Assembly: GCF_002776525.5 (NCBI RefSeq)
Contig: NC_045449.1
Location: 5,052,835-5,116,834 of the forward strand
Reading direction: 5' to 3'
Source of the DNA: Piliocolobus tephrosceles
Taxonomy: Eukaryota > Chordata > Mammalia > Primates > Cercopithecidae
Length of the DNA: 64,000 bases
Shown here: positions 1 to 10,600 of the stretch, piece after piece
Layout: the number at the start of each line of letters is the position of its first letter
How positions within the stretch are numbered: the first letter of the stretch is position 1
Program-made: the position numbers and the translations under genes
Notes under the pieces: generated by a model
Seen by the model: only the letters and a program-made list of their open reading frames with translations
Database searches by the model: none
What the model was told of the DNA's origin: nothing

Positions 1-375
1 GTCCAGTTGTGCCAGGGAATGTGAGGGGGAGAAATACAGAAATGAGTAACATGTAGTTCCTTTAAGAGTTTTATGACCTAGTAGAGGAATGGGCCTTGGG
101 AATGTAGACTGAGAAGGTGCCCAGTGGGAAAGCAGGTACAGTGGTGCTGTTGGATTACAGAGGAAGCTGTTACTCAGTAAAATTACAGAAAGTTTTCTTA
201 TCAGATAACTTAATCCATGCCAACTGATAGTCTGAGTTCTCTTCCTTCTGGGGAGAAGGAACTTACCGTCTCCTAGTTTTGACTAGTTTTAATGTTTTAT
301 TTATGTCCTTCCTACATGTTTATTTCTGTTATCACATGACTTGCATCTTCCTAACTTTCTTGAATTATTATTATC
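1..375. other. Unassigned intronic sequence
   Basis: No repeat family, exon or RNA gene recognised; ordinary base composition. Confidence 0.6.
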
Positions 376-664
376 ATTTTTGAGATGGAGTCTGTCTCTG
401 TCACCCAGGCTGGAGTGCAGTGGCACGATCTTGGCTCACTGCAACCTCCGTCTCCTGGGCTCAAGTGATTCTCTTGCCTCAGCCTCCCAAGTAGCTGGGA
501 CTCCAGGCACACATCACTATGCCCGGCTAATTTTTTTTGTATTTTTAATAGAGATGGGGTTTCACCATGCTAGTCAGGCTGGTCTCGAACTCCTGACCTT
601 GTGATCTGCCTGCCTCGGCCTCCCAAAGTGCTGGGATTACAGGTGTAAGCCACTGTGCCCGTCC
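376..664 (-). repeat. Alu: Alu (AluS-like), minus strand
   Basis: Begins with a T-rich tail and GAGATGGAGTC and ends GCCACTGTGCCCGTCC, the reverse of an Alu 5' end. Full length. Confidence 0.93.
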
Positions 665-671
665 GAATTAT

Positions 672-798
672 CTTTAAAGTAGAGACAAGTTCTGTCTACA
701 CTGCCTAGGCTGGTCTTAAATGCCTGGGCCCATGTAATCCTCCTGCCTCAGCCTCCCAAAGTGTTGGGATTTATAGGCGTGAGCCACCACACCCAGCT
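672..798 (-). repeat. Alu: Alu monomer fragment, minus strand
   Basis: A single arm only: the GTAGAGACAAG to GGCGTGAGCCACCACACC portion, directly beside the preceding Alu. Diverged (AluJ or FLAM age). Confidence 0.8.
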
Positions 799-959
799 TA
801 CTTAACATTCTTTTGATTATCTTTCAGATTCCAGTTGTTAATGACCTTCAGTGGTACCTGATGTTTTCTAGATGTGTGTAACCTGTAGAAAGTAGATAAA
901 AGGTCATCTAACTGAAAGGAATCCTAGAGGGAGATATAAAGTCATATAACTGAAAGGAG

Positions 960-1080
960 TCCTGGAGAGTAGTTATCTTCCCTCAGTTTACAGATCAGGA
1001 AACTTAAGGACTAAAGAGGTAGAAGTCAATTGCACTGTAGCAGAGACAATACTAGAATGCAGGAGTAGAGTTGGGGCTGT
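960..1080 (-). repeat. Possible MIR fragment
   Basis: Resembles the MIR segment reading 'cagatgaggaaactgaggc': here CAGATCAGGAAACTTAAGG followed by diverged sequence. Low certainty. Confidence 0.45.
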
Positions 1081-1242
1081 TACCTCTCTTCTGGTAACTG
1101 CATTTTATGTAGAATGAGCTTTCTCTAGAAGCCTCATTATGATGTTGCCTGATAAGAATCATAGCATTGATATAGCTTGATTATAGTCAGGATGAATAAG
1201 ACTTCCTTGATAATCAGACCTTTCTCTTTAATATGTTAATTC

Positions 1243-1541
1243 TTTTTTTTTTTTTTTTTTGAGACGGAGTCTGGCTCTGTCACCCAGGCTGGAGTGCTGT
1301 GGCCGGATCTCAGCTCACTGCAAGCTCCGCCTCCCGGGTTCACGCCATTCTCCTGCCTCAGCCTCCCGGGTAGCTGGGACTACAGGCGCCGCCACCTCGG
1401 CTGGCTAGTTTTTTGTAGTTTTTAGTAGAGACGGGGTTTCACCGTGTTAGCCAGGATGGTCTCGATCTCCTGACCTCGTGATTCCCCCGTCTCGGCCTCC
1501 CAAAGTGCTGGGATTACAGGCTTGAGCCACCGCGCCCGGCC
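1243..1541 (-). repeat. Alu: AluYR-type (Old World monkey lineage), minus strand
   Basis: Full-length young Alu with a pure T tail and right end CTTGAGCCACCGCGCCCGG. A perfect 16-bp target-site duplication AATATGTTAATTCTTT lies at 1230-1245 and 1543-1558. Low divergence indicates recent insertion. Confidence 0.95.
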
Positions 1542-1558
1542 CAATATGTTAATTCTTT

Positions 1559-3637
1559 AAACAAGTATTTATTGCTTATGCCTATTGGTGATGGGCATTG
1601 TGTTAGAGTTATTGTAGCAAAGTAGAAATGTTCCTTTCTTATGTTCCAGAAAGAGATCTTGGCCAAAACAGCCCCAGAGACTATGATAGAGCCTGCGGCA
1701 TGGCAAAAAGAGAAATGTTCCTTTTCTTATGGATCTTAAAAGTCTCGTGGCAAATACATATGCCATGAGGAGAGGGCAGTTTGTCTGACTGATAATGGTA
1801 TCCTCAGGACAGTACTGGTCATAGAATGAATATGGGTAATAGATATTGAAAGATGGATAACAATATGCAGTTGTTATAGTGTTATAGTTCGTGCGATATT
1901 TTGATAACACAGCAGAGACATCTTATTTAGAAAGTTAGTTAATGTAGGATTCTCCCTCCACTTCTCACCCACTGCACCTCCAGTTATATTGGAGAAAGTG
2001 GCATTTGGATAAAGTCTTGAGAGTTGTGTAGAAGTTTTGACGGACGGAAATGGCACCTTGGAGACAGCGGTTAGAGGAGGGGGGTAATCTTTGCAGGGTA
2101 GGGATGGAGAATGTGTAGTGTGAGGTGTGTGAATAACCTGGTGTCCTGGGAGTGTGAGGCTGTTTAGAGACAGCTTTGAAAAAGGAGAGCCTGAATGGTG
2201 GAAATCTTTGCTGCCAGCCAGTGAGTCTGGATTTTTCTAGATGATGTGGATGGAACTGTGTTTTGATACAGTGATATTGTGAACCATACTGTCGTGTAGG
2301 AAGCTTGCTCGGAAGATTATACAGAAGATAGATAGACTGTGAGGCAGATGATTGGTTAAGGAAATTGATTGGGCCATTGCTGTGATCTAAGAGGGAGATG
2401 ATGGAGTTATAATGTAGGTCAATGGGAATGGAGAGAAGGAAATAATAGGTGTGAGAAATACTGTGGTAAAATAGCAACTTGATGAACATTTGATTTGGAA
2501 TTTGGGTAGGAGAGAAATTGAAGAGGATTCTGAGAATGTAGATGCTGTTTATCCATCTAGGCAACCAGTAGAAGGGCACATTTAATAGTACAAAGTGACA
2601 CATTTGCTTATAGATATGTTGATCTGGAATACTGGTGGGGCAGCCACGCAGAAATATCTAGTAGATAGCTGGAAATGTAGGCCTGGAGTCAGGAAAGACA
2701 TCAGCGATGCAGACGTCAAATGCCTAGGAGTCATCAAGGATGAATACTGCTCAGGGAGAAAAGTATAGGCTGTTTGGAAGGACACAGATAAAAATGGATT
2801 GGGAGAGGGAGGGGAAATCAGTGAACCTTATGAAAAAGGAGAGCTAGGATGATTAGTGTTAGAAGTCACTATTGGAGAAGGTTTGAAGAGGGGGATGGTC
2901 AACAGTACTAAGTGCTGCAGAAAAGTCAGATGAAGGCAGAAGTGCTCCCTGAAATCAGCGGTGAAGTGGTCATCAGGACCTCGAAGAGAAGAGTTTCAGT
3001 AAGGAAGGTGTAAATGCGGAGAGGTAGCATATATAGACTAAATTTTGAAAGTATGGTAATACACATATGAGTGGGGCAGTCACTTCAGGGAGTGGTAGGA
3101 TGGTGGGAAGGGGTGTGTGTGTTTTAAGAATAGAGATTTAAATAATTGCATGATGAAGGACTGCCAGTGGAAAGGGAGAAACTGCCTAAAGATGTAAGAT
3201 CAAGGAGATAGTAGATGGGGCTGGGGCTGGGTCTCAGTTGAAAGCAGATGAAATAGAACAGGAGTATCTGAGTGTCAAGGGGGGCCACAGGGACTTCATT
3301 CTCCAAAATGGAAGGGAAAAAGGAAAGGATGAAAGGAAAAGGTAGAGAAAACTCTGAGGTAGAAGAGAGAAACTAACTAAATATATGAGGCCTCCATTCT
3401 TTTATCCATTTATTCAAATATATATGATTTGAACATGTATGTACTATGAACAAGCCAGACAAGGTGCCTGTGTTCATGGAGGTTATAGTTTTAAGACCTT
3501 TATTTCAGTCAAGTAGATTATGTTGTTTATACCCTCCTAGGTTATCTTAACCAAAGAACACAGAAAGTAAGTAATTTGGCTCCTTTCTCAGTTGTCCCAA
3601 AGGTGACATAACACGTACCATTCTAGATGCAGAGGAC
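1559..3637. other. Unassigned intronic sequence with an old repeat-like character
   Basis: No exon recognised. The part from about 2590 to 3110 reads like a diverged ancient mammalian interspersed repeat (phrases of the type 'gtagatagctggaaat...ggagtcaggaaagac...agtcatcaaggat' and 'agtgctgcagaaaagtcagatgaag'). I cannot name the family with confidence. Several open frames on the minus strand (for example 1965-2603) have no recognisable domain. Confidence 0.4.
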
Positions 3638-3898
3638 AGCACTTTGGGAGGCCCAGGTGGGTGAATCACCTGAGGTCAGGAGTTCAAGACAAGCCTGGCC
3701 AACATGGTGAAACCCTGTCTCTACAAAAATACGATAATTAGTTGGGTGTGGTGGCGCATGACTGTAATCCCAGCTACTCGGGAGGCTGAGGCAGGAGAAT
3801 CACTTGAACCTGAGAGGCGGAGGTTGCAGTGAGCTGAGATTGCGCCACTGCACTCCAGCCTGGGTAACAGTGAGACTACGTCTTAAAAAAAAAAAAAA
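3638..3898 (+). repeat. Alu: Alu, 5'-truncated, plus strand
   Basis: Starts at the CAGCACTTTGGGAGG point of the left arm and ends in a run of A. GCAGAGGA is found on both sides (about 3630 and 3903), consistent with a short target-site duplication and true 5' truncation. Confidence 0.9.
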
Positions 3899-4255
3899 CC
3901 ACGCAGAGGAGAGAAGTTAATACATTACATACATTGAATGCCTTGGGCATTAGGGCTTGCTTAATTCTTTCATGGACCCTGAGTTGAGAAAGTCTAGTAG
4001 ACTAATAAGTACAGGATACGATTGGGTCCTTATTGTGGGAAATTTGATGGGTTGAGGGGAGCAAACCATGATATGGGTTGTCATTCCTTTGTTAAGGCTA
4101 TCAAAAATCGAGACAAAATATTTTTTTAACCATCAATCTCCAATTGATATCTACCTTCTCTAAACTCATGCTGTATTTATTGTCTAAATAAACTGCTGCC
4201 CCCATCTACATATGATCTCCCTACTGTTCTTAGTTACTCAAGAGCAGAACTTTTC

Positions 4256-4425
4256 CAGCTGGGCATGGTGGTACACCCCTGTAGTCCCAGCTGCTTGAGA
4301 GGCCCTGATAGGAGGATTGCTTGAGCCCAGAATTTCAAGGCTGTAGTGTGCAGTGGTCATGCCTGTGAATAGCCACTGCTGTCTAGCCTGAACAACATGG
4401 TGAGACCTCTGGTTCTTAAGAAAAG
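4256..4425 (+). repeat. FLAM: Ancient free Alu monomer (FLAM_A-like), plus strand
   Basis: Starts GCTGGGCATGGTGGTACACCCCTGTAGTCCCAGC and contains CCTGTGAATAGCCACTG, a phrase of 7SL RNA that standard dimeric Alus have lost. The 7SL central domain is absent and there is one arm only. This fits an early free left monomer rather than a modern Alu. Confidence 0.75.
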
Positions 4426-4723
4426 CAGAATGTTTCTGAAAATAATCCTATCCTTCATTTTGTGAACCTAGTAGGGCTCTGTAGAGAGTAATGGAAGGAC
4501 ATTAGCAATTTACTTCTGGCTCTGCAAAAAATTATTCTGCATTTATTCTTAACAGATGGAAATCTAGTGTCTTTACAGCACTTCCACTTTTTGTAGTACC
4601 TCTAATTATTAGAAAGTTCTTAATTTGGGGAGCCCAAATTATTTCCCTTTTACGCTTTGGTTCCAACCTCTTGTGTGAATCAGTATTAGGCTATTTTCTC
4701 TTGCATAGGAAAGGTCATCAAAG

Positions 4724-5021
4724 TTTTTTTTTTTTTTTTGAGACAGAGTCTCGCTCTATCGCCCAGGCTGGAGTGCAGTGGCTGGATCTCAGCTCACTGC
4801 AAGCTCCGCCTCTCGAGTTCACGCCATTCTCCTGCCTCAGCCTCCCGAGTAGCTGGGACTACAGGCGCCCGCCACCACGCCTGGCTAGTTTTTTGTATTT
4901 TTTAGTAGAGAAGGGGTTTCACCATGTTAGCCAGGATGGTCTCGATCTCCTGACCTTGTGATCCACCTGTCTCGGCCTCCCAAAGTGCTGGGATTACAGG
5001 CTTGAGCCACTGTGCTTGGCC
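4724..5021 (-). repeat. Alu: AluYR-like, minus strand
   Basis: Full length, T tail at left, GGCTAGTTTTTTGTA in the middle and CTTGAGCCACTGTGC at the right end. Confidence 0.93.
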
Positions 5022-5022
5022 G

Positions 5023-5343
5023 TTTTTTTTTTGTTTTTTTTTTGTTTTTTTTTTGGAGAGACAGAGTCTCACTTTTGTTGCCCAGGCTGGAGTGCAGTGG
5101 TGCCATCTCGGCTCGCTGCAGCCTCTCCCTCCAGGGTTCAAGCGATTCTCCTTCCTCAGCCTCCCGAGTAGCTGGGATTGCAGGTGCCCACCACCATGCC
5201 CAGCTAATTTTTTTTGTATTTTTAGTGGAGACGGGGTTTTGCCATGTTGGCCAGGCTGGTCTTGAACTCCCGACCTAAGGTGATCCACTTGCCTCGGCCT
5301 CCCAAAGTGCTGGGATTACAGGAGTGAGCCACCTTACCCAGCC
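5023..5343 (-). repeat. Alu: AluS-like, minus strand
   Basis: Lies end to end with the previous Alu. Its tail is an interrupted T tract with G spacers; the right end is CACCTTACCCAGCC. Confidence 0.92.
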
Positions 5344-5604
5344 ACATATTTAAGGGGCTTTTTTCCATGTTAGGAGTTCCTCATATGAGGGTCCTATGCC
5401 TTCGTTATTTTTGTGTGGCCTCCTCTCTGCTAGGCTAGCCAAATGTTCTAATGCCAAGTAGTTTGATAATGCTCTTCTTAAAGTGGTGAACCTAAAATTG
5501 GTGAAAATATTTTAGACACAGAATCTATGTGACTTGTGGGAAGAACAGCAAAACGTTCTCTTTTGATCAGGACTCTTAATTCTCTTTAATACAGGCTAAC
5601 ATTC
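5344..5604. other. Unassigned intronic sequence
   Basis: Nothing recognised. Confidence 0.5.
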
Positions 5605-5936
5605 CCTCAATTTATGTTTTAATATTAGCAATTCCCTTCATATTCTTGCCATCTGTATATCTTTGGTGAGGTGTCTGTTCAGGTCTTTTGCCCATTTTTT
5701 AATTGGGTTGCTCGTTTACTTATTGTTAAGGTTTTTTTGTTGTTTTTAGGGGGATGGCTTAGTAAGCAAGCACTTGTTGAGTTTTAAGTGTTTTTTGTGT
5801 GTTTTGGATAACAGTTCTTTATCAGATATTTTATTTGCAAATATTTTTTCCCAGTCTGTGGCTTATCTTACTCCCTTGACAGTGTCTTTTGCAGAGCAGA
5901 AGTTTTGATTTTTAGTGAAGTCCAACTTATCAATTA
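5605..5936 (-). mobile_element. L1: L1 ORF2 3' region, minus strand, left part of a split copy
   Basis: Reads as the reverse complement of the end of L1 ORF2 (for example TTGCAGAGCAGAAGTTTTGA and GAAGTCCAACTTATCAATTA). It breaks at the Tigger2 left end and resumes at 10200. Confidence 0.85.
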
Positions 5937-6373
5937 TAGTTGACTCTTGAACAACGTGGGTTTGAATGGTGGGTCTTTTTATATGTGTATTTAAAAATAT
6001 ATATATTGGAAAATGTTTTGGAAATTTGCAACAACTTGAAGAACCTGCAGATAGCATAACCTAGAAATACCAAAAAATTAAGAAAAAGGTATGTCATGAA
6101 TGCATGAAACATATGTAGATACCAGTCTTTTATAATTTACTACCATAAAATGTACACAAATCTATTATCAAAAGTTAAAATTTATCAGAATGTACACAAA
6201 TACACTGTGCATGGTGCCATTTGCAGCGGAGGGAAGTGTAAATAGAGATGCAATATTAAATCATAACTGCATAAAATTAACTGTAGTGCACACTATAGCA
6301 GTGTAGTGATTTTGTGGCCACCTCCCGTTGTGGGGTCCTGGCGTGTTGCACGTGTCTGGTGAAAATGCCGATC

Positions 6374-6669
6374 GGCCAGGCGGGGTGGCTCACCTCTAAT
6401 TCCAGTGCTTTGGGAGGCTGAGGCAGTGGATCGCTTGTGCTCAGGAGTTCAAAACCAGCATGGGTAACGTGTTGAAACCCATCTCTACAAGAAATACAAA
6501 AATTAGCCAGGCGTGATGGGGCACTCCTGTAGTCCCAGCCACTCAAGAGACTGAGGCCAGAGGATCCCCTGAACCCGGGAGGTGGAGCTTGCAGTGAGCC
6601 GAGATTGTGCCACTGCACTCCAGCCTGGGTGGCAGAGCAAGACCTTGTCTCGGAAAGAGAAAAAAAAAG
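6374..6669 (+). repeat. Alu: AluS/J-like, plus strand, inside Tigger2
   Basis: GGCCAGGCGGGGTGGCTCACC start, A-rich end GAGAAAAAAAAG. Confidence 0.92.
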
Positions 6670-7309
6670 CTAATTATCTCTTAGCAGTTTGCCCATTCGC
6701 TAAATTGTGTATCACAGCAAAAAGTGATCTCTTGTGGTTCTCGCGTGTTTTTCATCATGTTGTACTATAAACCTTGAGACCCATACAGAGTGCCACCAGT
6801 GATACTGGAAGTGCTCCCAAGAAGCAGAGAAAAGTCATGGCATTACAAGAAAACATTGACTTGCTTGATACGTACCGTAGATTGAGGTCTGCAGCTGTGG
6901 TTGCCCACCATTTCAAGACAAATGAATCCAGCGTAAGGACCGTTATCAAAAAAAAAAAAGGAAATTTGTGAAACTGTTGTAGCTAAGCCAGCAGGTATGG
7001 ATACCTTGTATTTTTTGTGAAATACCTTTTAATGTCATATTGAAAATGCAGCTTTTATGTTGGTGAAGGATTGCTATAAGATATACCTATAACTCTAGTA
7101 AGATTTGACAAAAAGTGAAGTCATTATATGACAACTTAAAGCAGAGGAAGGTGAAGGATCTAAAGCTGCAGAATTTAATGCCAGCAAAGGACAGTTTGGT
7201 AACTTTAGAAAGAGGTTTGGTGTAAAATATGTCAAGATAACATAAGAAGCAGCTTCTGCTGACCAAGAGGCAGCAGGCAAATTCCCAGATGCCATTAAGA
7301 AAATCAGAG

Positions 7310-7570
7310 GGCTGGGCACTGTGGCTCCCACCTGTAATCCCAGCACTTTAGGAGGCTCATTTGAGCCCAGGAGTTGGAGACTAGCTTGGGCAGCATAGGG
7401 AGACCCCATCTCTACAAAAAATTAGAAAAAACTGGCTGTTCCAGAGGCTGAGGTGGGAGGATTGCTTGAGCCTGGGAGGTTGAGGCTGCAGTGAGCCATG
7501 ATCACACCATTGTATTCCAGCCTGGGTAATAGAATGAGACACTGTCTCAAAACAACAACAACAACAACAG
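7310..7570 (+). repeat. Alu: AluJ-like, plus strand, inside Tigger2
   Basis: Starts GGCTGGGCACTGTGGCTCCC and ends in an (ACA)n tail. It interrupts the transposase remnant between PDAIKK and IIEEK; AAATCA is on both sides. Confidence 0.92.
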
Positions 7571-7571
7571 A
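7553..7571 (+). repeat. (CAA)n microsatellite in an Alu tail
   Basis: Six or so CAA units ending the preceding Alu. Confidence 0.9.
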
Positions 7572-7947
7572 AATCATTGAGGAGAAAGTATTTGTGCCTA
7601 AACAGGTCTTTAATGCACACAAAAGTGCCCTATTCTGGGAGAAAAAAAAAGTCCCAAAGAACATTTATTAGTAAGGAAGTGAAGTGGGCACCAGGATTTA
7701 AGGTGAAGGCAGGCAAGGATAGGCTAACTGTACTGTTTTGAACAAATGCGGTGGGGTTTATGATCAGGACTGTTATTATCTATAAAACTGCTAAACCCCT
7801 GGGCCTTGAAGGGAAAAGATAACGTCAGCTGCCAGTCTTTTCTTGGTTGTACAAGAAGGTCTGGTCAATGAGAACCTTTTTTCTGGATTGATTCCTTCAA
7901 TGTTTTCGTCTGAAGTCAGCAAGTGCCTGGCCCAGTAAGGGACTGCC

Positions 7948-8138
7948 TTTTTTTTTTTTTTTTTTTTTTTGAGACAGAGTCTTGCTCTTGTCACCCAGGC
8001 TGGAGTGCAGTGGCATGATCTCGGCTTACTGCAACCTCTGCCTCCTGGGTTCAAGCAATTCTTCTACCTCAGCCTCCTGAGTAGCTGGGATTACAGGCGT
8101 GCACCACCATGCCTGGCTAATTTTTATATATATATAAA
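7948..8138 (-). repeat. Alu: Alu, minus strand, left part of a split copy
   Basis: T tail then GAGACAGAGTCTTGCTC through CATGCCTGGCTAATTTTTATA. Interrupted by a young Alu and an L1 end; the remainder is at 8825-8909. Confidence 0.92.
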
Positions 8139-8140
8139 AA

Positions 8141-8436
8141 TTTTTTTTTGAGACGGAGTCTTGCTCTGTCGCCCAGCCTGGGGTGCAGTGGCCGGATCTC
8201 AGCTCACTGCGAGCTCCGCCTCCCGGGTTTACGCCATTCTCCTGCCTCAGCCTCCCAAGTAGCTGGGACTACAAGTGCCCGCCACCATGCCCGGCTAGTT
8301 TTTTTTTTGTATTTTTTAGTAGAGACGGGGTTTCACCGTGTTAGCCAGGATGGTCTCGATCTCCTGACCTCGTGATCCGCCCGTCTCGGCCTCCCAAAGT
8401 GCTGGGATTACAGGCTTGAGCCCACCGCGCCCGGCC
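8141..8436 (-). repeat. Alu: AluYR-type, minus strand, inserted in another Alu
   Basis: GAGACGGAGTCTTGC start and CTTGAGCCCACCGCGCCCGGCC end. Low divergence; one of the lineage-specific copies. Confidence 0.93.
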
Positions 8437-8453
8437 TAATTTTTATGTTTTTA

Positions 8454-8824
8454 TTTTTTATTTTATTTATTTATTTATTTATTTTTTATTATACTTTAAG
8501 TTCTAGGGTACATGTGCATAACGTGCAGGTTTGTTACATATGTATATCTGTGCCATGTTGGTGTGCTGCACCCATCAACTCATCAGCACCCATCAATTCA
8601 TCATTTATATCAGGTATAACTCCCCAATGCAATCCCTCCCCCCTCCCCCCTCCCCATGATAGGCCCCAGTGTGTGATGTTCCCCTTCCCGAGTCCAAGTG
8701 ATCTCATTGTTCAGTTCCCACCTATGAGTGAGAACATGCGGTGTTTGGTTTTCTCTTCTTGTGATAGTTTGCTAAGAATGATGGTTTCCAGCTGCATCCA
8801 TGTCCCTACAAAGGACGCAAACTC
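8454..8824 (-). mobile_element. L1: L1PA-type 3' end, minus strand, 5'-truncated
   Basis: A T-rich tail with TTTA units, then TATTATACTTTAAGTTCTAG and the reverse of the L1 3' UTR including a C-rich polypurine-complement tract. A perfect 16-bp target-site duplication AATTTTTATGTTTTTA lies at 8438-8453 and 8825-8840, inside the host Alu. Confidence 0.93.
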
Positions 8825-8909
8825 AATTTTTATGTTTTTAGTAGAGATGGAGTTTCACCATGTTGGCCAGGCTGGTCTTGAACTCCTGACCTTATGATTC
8901 ACCCGCCTC
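8825..8909 (-). repeat. Alu: Alu, minus strand, right part of the split copy
   Basis: Resumes at TTTTTAGTAGAGATGG and runs into the gap at CCCGCCTC; its last ~45 bases are missing. Confidence 0.9.
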
Positions 8910-8919
8910 NNNNNNNNNN
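8910..8919. other. Assembly gap, 10 N
   Basis: Ten undetermined bases. The end of an Alu and a piece of Tigger2 are missing across it, so the true missing length is longer than ten bases. Confidence 0.98.
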
Positions 8920-9353
8920 CGTTGTGGAAAGGAACTCCAGTGGGGAGAATGTGTTGAAAGTAGGGAAGGATTACACCATTGAAAATATCATTAAAAAGCC
9001 ATGAAAACCATCAAGCCTGAAACAATAAATACCTGCTGGAGAAAACTGTGTTGGATGTTGTGCATGATTTCACAGGATTTAGCACAGAGCCAATCAAGGA
9101 AATCATGAAAGAGATGGTGGATATGGCAAAAAGGTTGGGGGTAAAGGATTTCAAGATACGGATCTTGGAGAAATTCAAGAGCCAATGGATATACACCAGA
9201 GGAATTCACAGAAGGTAACTTGCTGGAGATGTCTGTTTTCGAACCAGTGCCAGGCTATGAGTAAGAAGACCGAGGAGCAGGGCCAGAAAACAAACTGACA
9301 TTAGTCTGGCAGGAGGGCTCTGATTACTCAAGACTGCAAAGACTATGTTTGAC

Positions 9354-9646
9354 TTTTTTTTTTTGAGATAGATTCTTGCTCTGTCTCCCAGGCTGGAGTG
9401 CAGTGGCGTGATCTTGGCTCACTGCAAGCTCCGCCTCCCGGTTTCACACTATTCTCCTGCCTCAGCCTCCCGAGTAGCTGGGACTACAGGCGCCCGCCAC
9501 CTCGCCCAGCTAATTTTTTTGTATTTTTAGTAGGGACAGGGTTTCACCGTATTAGCCAGGATGGTCTCGATCTCCTGACCTCGTGATCCACCCGTCTCAG
9601 CCTCCCAAAGTGCTGGGATTACAGGCTTGAGCCACCGCGCCCGGCC
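9354..9646 (-). repeat. Alu: AluYR-type, minus strand, inside Tigger2
   Basis: CTTGAGCCACCGCGCCCGGCC right end. The target-site duplication TGTTTGACTT is at about 9347 and 9649. Confidence 0.94.
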
Positions 9647-10199
9647 TGTGTTTGACTTCTTTATGACATGGACCACTTCTGTGATACAGGCACTGAAACT
9701 AAAGCAAATGGTGAAAGGATTGGTACCATATAGAAACATTCTTAGAGAAATAAAAATCCAGATTAACACATAGTTCCGTAAAGTTACACTGAGTGCGTCT
9801 GCCTCTCTTGCCTCACCTTCCACCGCCTCTGCTCCTGCCTCTGCCATCCCTGAGACGGCAAAATTAACCCTTCGTCTTGCTCTTCTTCCTCAGCCTACTC
9901 AGCGTGAAGACAAAGACAATGAAGAGCTTTGTGATGACGCACTTCCAGTTAACGAATAGTAAACATATTTTCTATTTCCATTATTTTAATATTGTATTTA
10001 GCCTGCTTTATTGTAAGAATACAGTATGTAATACATACAACATACAAAGTATGTATCAATTATTTTATGTTATTGGTAAAATTACTGGTCAGTAGTGGGC
10101 TATTAGTGAAGTTTTTGGGGAGTCAAAAGTTATACATGAATTTTTGACTGTGGGAATCGGTGCCCCTAGTCTAGTCCCACGTTTTTCAAGGGTCAAGTG

Positions 10200-10560
10200 T
10201 GTTTTTTCATGACTTGTGCCTTTTGTATCGTATCTAAAAGTCATCTCCAAACCCAAGGATATCAGTATTTTCTCCAGTGTTATGTTCTAGGAGAGTTAAA
10301 GTTTTGTGTCTTTTGCCTTTACATCTATAATCTATTTTGAATTTGTTTTTGTGAAGGATGTAAGGTCTTGCGGCTCAGTTCATTTTTTTACATGTGGATA
10401 TCCAGTTGTCCAGCATCACCATTTATTCGAAAGTCTGTCCTTTCTCTGTTGTGTTGCCTTTTTGCTCCTTTGCCAAAGATCAGTTGACTATATTTGCATG
10501 AATCTGTTTCTGGACTCTATATTCTGTTCCATTGTTTTATTTTTTTTTCTTTCATACTAC
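10200..10560 (-). mobile_element. L1: L1 ORF2 3' region, minus strand, right part of the split copy
   Basis: Continues the L1 interrupted at 5936: TTTTTTCATGACTTGTGCC, AAGATCAGTTGACTATATT and TCTATATTCTGTTCCATTG are the reverse of ORF2 text. Confidence 0.85.
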
Positions 10561-10600
10561 ATGTTTTGAAATTTTATTTGCATTGAAAATAAATACTTGT

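Larger units (their letters stand above)
6774..9960 (+). pseudogene. Decayed Tigger2 transposase
   Basis: The first ~65 residues are still open and read GSAPKKQRKVMALQENIDLL then TYRRLRSAAVVAHHFKTNES, the pogo/CENP-B type DNA-binding helix-turn-helix. The frame ends in a Lys run from an A10 tract (about 6950). Downstream pieces are recognisable across frames: AEFNASKGQFGNFRKRFGV near 7165-7225, PDAIKK before the Alu at 7310, KQVFNAHKSALFWEK after it near 7600, and NIFREIKIQINT near 9734. Stops, frameshifts and four Alu blocks break the gene. The part holding the catalytic DDE core is largely missing around the 8910-8919 gap. It cannot encode an active transposase. Confidence 0.8.
5937..10199 (+). 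mobile_element. Tigger2: Tigger2-type DNA transposon, interrupted
   Basis: A Tc1/mariner-pogo superfamily element. The left inverted repeat AGTTGACTCTTGAACAACG (from 5938) pairs with the right end read in reverse, ACTTGACCCTTGAAAAACG (to 10198). The flanks TA (5935-5936) and TG (10200-10201) fit a TA target with one later mutation. The coding remnant on the plus strand carries an intact N-terminal helix-turn-helix region, then many stops. Alus interrupt it at 6374-6669, 7310-7570, 7948-8909 (itself split) and 9354-9646, and an L1 end sits at 8454-8824. A 10-N gap also interrupts it. The assignment to Tigger2 rests on the terminal sequence and a transposase of the CENP-B/pogo type. Confidence 0.85.

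Noticed and set aside
4671..4961. Open frame encoding a ~96-residue protein
   Set aside because: It is a translated minus-strand Alu (RSIAQAGVQW-type text). The same applies to most frames of 60-130 residues in this window.
8637..8655. C-rich tract that could form a G-quadruplex on the other strand
   Set aside because: It is the ordinary polypurine tract of the L1 3' UTR, well known and not specific to this locus.
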